Of a DNA stretch of 46,438 nt, positions 42,973 through 46,438 are shown piece after piece; within the stretch, counting starts at the first letter, position 1, and every line of letters starts with the position of its first letter. The translations under genes and the position numbers were made by a program. A model generated the notes under the pieces. That model saw nothing but the letters and a program-made list of their open reading frames with translations, was not told the origin of the DNA and searched no databases. Source of the stretch: an uncultured Bacilli bacterium (GTDB lineage Bacteria; Bacillota_I; Bacilli_A; RFN20; CAG-826); assembly GCA_905235515.1 (NCBI GenBank), contig CAJOLV010000002.1, positions 85,924 to 132,361 on the forward strand, read 5' to 3'.

Positions 42973-42999
42973 GTCTATTACTAAGTAATAGACTTTTTA
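42973..42999 (+). terminator. Terminator after plsY
   Basis: GTCTATTAC-TAA-GTAATAGAC (42973-42993), nine pairs, followed by TTTTTATTTT. Confidence 0.85.
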
Positions 43000-43263
43000 T
43001 TTTATTAAAGATTTAATTTATCAATATTATTCTTATTTGATTGTCTTATTCAATTAATATTTGCGATTCTGGAATTATACCTTTTTATAGGTCTATTGCC
43101 TTTTCTTTGACTTTAGTTTTACTCATTGTATTAATGTAAAAACATGACCTTATTTATTCCTTTATTTTAACGCATTTTTATTATTTAACTAATAATACCT
43201 CATCTATTAATAGAACGTGTCTTAAAACGCTTATTTATTAGTTTCCTTGTTGTTTGACAGGCA
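43000..43263. other. Gene-free AT-rich stretch
   Basis: Between the plsY terminator and the yneF terminator I see no open frame of useful length, no tRNA-like fold and no clear repeat. Short hydrophobic frames exist but without start or ribosome signals. It may hold decayed sequence. Confidence 0.5.
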
Positions 43264-43264
43264 A

Positions 43265-43290
43265 TAAAAATCCCTCAATACATTGAGGGA
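43265..43290 (-). terminator. Terminator after yneF (- strand)
   Basis: TCCCTCAAT and ATTGAGGGA (43271-43290), nine-pair arms with a two-base centre; on the - strand it is followed by TTTTTATTG. Confidence 0.85.
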
Positions 43291-43310
43291 TAGTTATTTG
43301 CTTGATTCCA

Positions 43311-43541
43311 CTATTTCGCGGAATTCATTTGTCTCATGATTTCTCTGACTTGTTTCTCGGATGGTTTTCTACCCATTTGAGTCAACATGACACGAACCAT
43401 TTTTTCATTGATTGGAGGGTTTTTCTCTAATTGTTTCTTAAAGAATTGTCTCGCTCCAAAGAATCCTGCAACAGCGCCTAATACTAAGACACCGATTAAA
43501 GAGCCAATTAAGGCACCTGTAGTCATTTCTAACAATAACAT
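43311..43541 (-). CDS. yneF: UPF0154 family small membrane protein YneF
   Basis: 76 residues. One N-terminal membrane helix (about 8-30, GALIGSLIGVLVLGAVAGFFGA), then the conserved cytoplasmic part FFKKQLEKNPPINEKMVRVMLTQMGRKPSEKQ. The family is found in Bacilli and Mollicutes; its function is not settled. AAGGAG precedes the ATG, 12 bases after efp, so it is probably cotranscribed with efp. Confidence 0.92.
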   Translation of the reverse strand: MLLLEMTTGALIGSLIGVLVLGAVAGFFGARQFFKKQLEKNPPINEKMVRVMLTQMGRKPSEKQVREIMRQMNSAK

Positions 43542-43553
43542 AAGTGATTCTCC

Positions 43554-44111
43554 TTATGCCCTGCTATCGTATTCACCGTTATCAGTTCTGACTAAGACTT
43601 CTTCGCCTTCTTCAATGAACAATGGAACTCTGACTGTTAAGCCTGTCTCTAAGACAGCTGGCTTGGTTGGTTTATTGACTGTATCACCACGAACTGCTGG
43701 TTCACATTCAACAATTTTAAGAGCAACCTTAGCTGGTAAAGCAATGCCCAAGACTTCTCCTTCGTAGATAGTAATATCTACGACTTCTTCGCCTTTAAGG
43801 AATTGTTTTTCCCATTGTAAGCGATCAGCGTTGATTTCAATTTGTTCATATGTTTCTTGATCCATGAACACTAAGAAATCTCCTGTGTCGTATAAATATT
43901 GCATTTGTCTTTTATCAAGACGGACGTTTTCGACCATGTAACCAGAGTTACGAGCTAATTCAACGATTGCGCCTGTTCTCACATTTTTAACTTTAACTTT
44001 TGCGACCATTTTTCTCATCGCTGTTTTGTTTAATAAAATGTCTTGAACTTGGTATAAATTACCTTCATCAATGAAATAGTTACCTGGTCTTAATTCTGTG
44101 ACATTAACCAT
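43554..44111 (-). CDS. efp: Elongation factor P with unusual loop
   Basis: 185 residues, the normal three-barrel EF-P length. The ends match the family (VTELRPGNYFIDEGNLYQV; C-terminal NKPTKPAVLETGLTVRVPLFIEEGEEVLVRTDNGEY). EF-P relieves stalling at proline stretches. The domain I loop, usually VKPGKG with a modified Lys32, reads NKTAMRKM, so aligned position 32 is Met, flanked by Arg33 and Lys34. A promoter is seen upstream. Confidence 0.93.
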   Translation of the reverse strand: MVNVTELRPGNYFIDEGNLYQVQDILLNKTAMRKMVAKVKVKNVRTGAIVELARNSGYMVENVRLDKRQMQYLYDTGDFLVFMDQETYEQIEINADRLQWEKQFLKGEEVVDITIYEGEVLGIALPAKVALKIVECEPAVRGDTVNKPTKPAVLETGLTVRVPLFIEEGEEVLVRTDNGEYDSRA

Positions 44112-44146
44112 ATAATTTAATCTGCCTTTCTATTAAATTCTTGAAT

Positions 44147-44175
44147 ATTATATCAAATATTCACCATTTGACCAA
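44147..44175 (-). promoter_or_regulatory. Promoter of efp-yneF
   Basis: On the - strand TTGGTC (44175-44170), 17-base spacer, TATAAT (44152-44147). It leaves a leader of about 28 bases with AGAAAGG. Confidence 0.6.
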
Positions 44176-44189
44176 ATAATAGTTATCAT

Positions 44190-44828
44190 TTATCGATTAA
44201 AATTGATAAATGGATTATTTTTAAATTCAAACTCCATAGTGGTTGTAAGCCCGTGCCCTGGATAAATTTTGATATCTTTAGGCATTGAGGAAATCTTTTT
44301 CAATGATTCCATCATTTGTTTATTGTTACCAGTTGGTAAATCACATCTCCCCACACCATTTTTGAACAAAAAGTCTCCAGTAAATAACAATTTTGAATCT
44401 TTAAAATAATAGCTAACTGAACCCGCTGTGTGACCGGGCGTTTCTAGTACTTTTATATCTTCTAAAAGAAGATTTAAAACTCCTCCATCACTCACTGTTT
44501 TAGCGGCGCTATTTACAATAAAACTACCACCTACCATCATCGAACAGTTTAAATCTATTTCCTTAAGCATTTCTAAATCATAAAAACCAATATAAAGAGG
44601 ACAGTTATAAGTGTTAATCAATTTATCTACTCCTCTAAAATGATCAAAATGTCCATGTGTTAAAAGAACACCTTTAAGTGTTAATTCATTCTTTTTAATA
44701 TAATTGACGATACCATCATAATCTTTTGATGGATCAATCACTACGCATTGATAATTATCATCGATGACAATATAACAATTAGCGATTAAATCATCATAAT
44801 CGTCGTAATAAAATGGCACTACTTTCAT
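44190..44828 (-). CDS. MBL-fold metallo-hydrolase (glyoxalase II-like)
   Basis: 212 residues from ATG 44828; an earlier in-frame ATG (44906) lies inside rpmG and is rejected. The metal-binding motif is THGHFDH (about 59-65), with later ligands in PGHTAGS, GDFLF and YPGHG. This is the small hydrolase type often named YqgX-like; glyoxalase II activity or another thioester or lactone substrate is possible. No Shine-Dalgarno sequence, and the start lies 13 bases past the T run of the rpmG terminator. Confidence 0.85.
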   Translation of the reverse strand: MKVVPFYYDDYDDLIANCYIVIDDNYQCVVIDPSKDYDGIVNYIKKNELTLKGVLLTHGHFDHFRGVDKLINTYNCPLYIGFYDLEMLKEIDLNCSMMVGGSFIVNSAAKTVSDGGVLNLLLEDIKVLETPGHTAGSVSYYFKDSKLLFTGDFLFKNGVGRCDLPTGNNKQMMESLKKISSMPKDIKIYPGHGLTTTMEFEFKNNPFINFNR

Positions 44829-44840
44829 GTTTAAAGTAAA

Positions 44841-44862
44841 AGAAAAATAGGCGTTGCCTATT
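44841..44862 (-). terminator. Terminator overlapping the rpmG stop (- strand)
   Basis: AATAGGC and GCCTATT (44846-44862) with a three-base loop, followed on the - strand by TTTCTTTT. The stem includes the rpmG stop codon. Confidence 0.7.
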
Positions 44863-45028
44863 TCTTTTTCTCCTTGTGAACTGTAACTTTCTTGCAGCGT
44901 GGGCAATATTTATTGAGTTCCAATCTATCTGGATGTTTCTTTTTATTTTTGGAAGTTAAATAATTTTCTTCACCACATTCTGTGCATTTAAGTACAAACG
45001 AGACTCTATCTTCTTTACCTTTTGCCAT
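44858..45028 (-). CDS. rpmG: 50S ribosomal protein L33
   Basis: 56 residues from ATG 45028, preceded by AAGGAG; the frame stays open upstream but only this start fits L33. Zinc-ribbon cysteines are present (CTECGEENY and CPRC), so this is the C+ form. The end [10 protein letters not shown] is typical. Confidence 0.93.
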   Translation of the reverse strand: MAKGKEDRVSFVLKCTECGEENYLTSKNKKKHPDRLELNKYCPRCKKVTVHKEKKK

Positions 45029-45106
45029 ACTTTTCTCCTTAAAGCCGGTTAATATGTTATCACATATCCGATTAATTTCAAAGTATATTTTTTGCTTGCT
45101 TACTTG

Positions 45107-45112
45107 TATAAT
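45107..45112 (+). promoter_or_regulatory. -10 box of ispG, leaderless geometry
   Basis: TATAAT preceded by TTG ends nine bases before ATG 45122. The -35 region is poor. Confidence 0.5.
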
Positions 45113-45121
45113 TATGCTTGT

Positions 45122-46174
45122 ATGAGACAGAGAACACAAACTAGACCTGTTTTTGTGAACGGATTACAAATCGGTGGGCAAAATAAAGTTGTCATCCAAT
45201 CGATGTGTAACATTAAAACAGAATATTACGAACAAGTCAGCGAACAAATTAATAAATGTGCCTTGTTGGGCGCTGAAATGATGCGTGTTTCGGTGATGGA
45301 TGAAAAAGATGCTTTAGCAATTAAAGAAATTAAAAAGAGAATTTCAATTCCCCTTGTTGCAGATATTCATTTTGATTACCGACTTGCTTTATTGGCAATG
45401 GAAAATGGAGTTGATAAGATTAGAATTAATCCCGGAAATATTGGTAGTATTGAAAATGTTAAAAAAATTGTTGATATGGCCAAAGAAAAACACGTTCCAA
45501 TTAGAATTGGAGTTAATTCTGGAAGCCTAGATAAAACAATACATGATTATAGTGAAAATTATACCGCTTCTATCTTAGTGGAATCAGCAAAAAAGCATGT
45601 CAAAATATTAGAAGATCTTGGTTTTTATGACATCGTCATATCATTAAAGGGAAGTAATGTAAAAGAAACTGTTGCGGCCTATAAATTAGCCAGTGAAACA
45701 TTCCCATATCCATTACATTTAGGTATCACAGAGGCTGGATTTAAAGATTTAGCGATTATTCGCTCATCAGCAGGATTAGCGCCTCTACTTTTAGATGGAA
45801 TTGGTGACACGATAAGAATTTCGATATCTGGTGATGTTGAAGATGAAATCATTACTTGCAAAAGATTATTACACGATTGTGGACTTTATGAAAAATATCC
45901 CACTTTAGTGGCGTGCCCTACATGTGGACGTACTCAAGTAAATGTTGAACAACTCGCTAGAAAAATAATGGCGTATTTAGAAACAATTAATAAGCCAATC
46001 CATGTTGCGGTCATGGGATGTGTAGTCAATGGACCTGGTGAAGCAAAAAACGCTGACATTGGTATCGCTGGTGGCAAACATGAATATGTTATCTTTAGAA
46101 AAGATAAAGTAATTAAAAAAGTACCTGAAAGTGAAGCTTTTGAAACACTTAAAGAAGAAATTGATAAATTCTAA
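45122..46174 (+). CDS. ispG: 4-hydroxy-3-methylbut-2-enyl diphosphate synthase (flavodoxin type)
   Basis: 350 residues from ATG 45122; an in-frame ATG at 45092 precedes the -10 box and is rejected. [4Fe-4S] enzyme of the MEP pathway. The TIM barrel starts [21 protein letters not shown]; barrel strands [12 protein letters not shown] and IRINPGNIG follow. Cluster ligands are in ACPTCGR and [11 protein letters not shown], which includes the conserved Glu. With dxs at 27820 this shows isoprenoids are made by the MEP route. Its stop overlaps the stop of the convergent next gene. Confidence 0.96.
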   Translation: MRQRTQTRPVFVNGLQIGGQNKVVIQSMCNIKTEYYEQVSEQINKCALLGAEMMRVSVMDEKDALAIKEIKKRISIPLVADIHFDYRLALLAMENGVDKIRINPGNIGSIENVKKIVDMAKEKHVPIRIGVNSGSLDKTIHDYSENYTASILVESAKKHVKILEDLGFYDIVISLKGSNVKETVAAYKLASETFPYPLHLGITEAGFKDLAIIRSSAGLAPLLLDGIGDTIRISISGDVEDEIITCKRLLHDCGLYEKYPTLVACPTCGRTQVNVEQLARKIMAYLETINKPIHVAVMGCVVNGPGEAKNADIGIAGGKHEYVIFRKDKVIKKVPESEAFETLKEEIDKF

Positions 46175-46438
46175 TTGAAATATTTTTCTTTCCAGCCATC
46201 AATATAATTACCACTATTGAGCATTTCAATTTCAAGTTGGTAAGGCGGCTTTTCTCCAATCCAAGGAGTTTCTAATATTTTTGGAACATTATTCAATAGA
46301 GGATGATGGGCATATTTATAAATAGTTTCAAAGCCGATATAACCATATCCAAGATTCTCATGTCGATCTTTATGAGCGCCTCTTGGATTTTTAGAATCAT
46401 TTAAATGAATCACTAATAATTTATCTAATCCAATAATT
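46171..46438 (-). CDS. nfo: Endonuclease IV, C-terminal part (5' end outside window)
   Basis: The frame is open to the window edge, so about 88 C-terminal residues are seen. [26 protein letters not shown] and [10 protein letters not shown] match the AP2 endonuclease metal-binding end of Nfo, which cuts DNA at abasic sites. The GTG at 46411-46413 is internal. The stop overlaps that of ispG (CTAA, 46171-46174). Confidence 0.9.
   Translation of the reverse strand, partial: IIGLDKLLVIHLNDSKNPRGAHKDRHENLGYGYIGFETIYKYAHHPLLNNVPKILETPWIGEKPPYQLEIEMLNSGNYIDGWKEKYFN

Noticed and set aside
43000-43263. Small RNA or small protein gene in the gap after plsY
   Set aside because: No stable GC-containing hairpin apart from the two flanking terminators, and only frames of 13-18 codons.
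44184-44210. Inverted repeat CATTTATC...GATAAATG near the end of the MBL gene as terminator
   Set aside because: It overlaps the last codons and is not followed by a T run on the - strand.
44829-45139. Longer forms of the MBL hydrolase (from 44906) and L33 (from 45139)
   Set aside because: The extra residues overlap neighbouring genes and do not match the families; ATG 44828 and ATG 45028 give normal N-termini.

Overview
The window is a gene-dense, AT-rich bacterial chromosome segment from a Firmicutes/Bacilli-type organism. The evidence is a string of gene orders typical of Bacillus-like genomes: lon-engB-valS; radC...rplU-prp-rpmA-obg; ruvAB-secDF-recJ-rel-hisS-aspS; yqhY-nusB-xseA-xseB-dxs; xerD-deoB; yqeG-yqeH-yqeI-nadD/yqeK; plsY/parE-parC. 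A T-box leader precedes valS. Several genes usual in these blocks are missing (folC, maf, mreBCD, minCD, queA, tgt, apt, folD, ispA), which suits a reduced lineage near Erysipelotrichales, RF39 or Acholeplasma-like Bacilli. That placement is inference. TGA is used as a stop (xseA and the MazF-like gene), so this is not the Mycoplasma code.

Layout. From 1 to about 33.8 kb every gene is on the + strand: protein quality control and ribosome assembly (lon, engB), tRNA charging (valS, hisS, aspS), a small double-glycine-leader peptide plus radC, the L21/L27 cluster with its processing protease, obg, nadE, ruvAB, secDF, recJ, a heterodimeric ABC exporter, the stringent-response gene rel, transketolase, the nusB/xse/dxs cluster, dinB, xerD, deoB and an orphan MazF/PemK-like gene. 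At 33919-33946 lies a convincing dif site. From 34.0 to 42.1 kb all genes are on the - strand: nadD-yqeK fusion, yqeI, yqeH, yqeG, parC, parE. The strand switch at dif fits a replication terminus, with genes on both arms co-oriented with replication. Then come plsY (+), a 371-base gene-free gap, a - strand block (yneF, efp, an MBL hydrolase, rpmG), ispG (+) and the 3' end of an endonuclease IV gene (-).

The most unusual signals are these. (1) An identical two-box promoter-like module, GTGCAACTAAA then 13 bases then GAATAGTTTAT followed by AGGAGG, stands in front of both the double-glycine peptide/radC operon and the MazF-like gene. The -10-like GAATA recalls SigH/ComX-type promoters, so a competence-like regulon is possible. 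(2) A family of 11-base-period TAGTAG repeats occurs in five intergenic gaps. (3) A canonical dif site lies 2.1 kb from xerD. (4) Beta-clamp-binding-like QxxLF motifs lie at or near the C-termini of RuvB, DinB and ParC. (5) At four promoters the -10 box ends 6-9 bases before the start codon, implying leaderless mRNAs, and many gene junctions lack a Shine-Dalgarno sequence and use a TAATTATG-like stop/start instead. (6) EF-P has a non-canonical modification loop.
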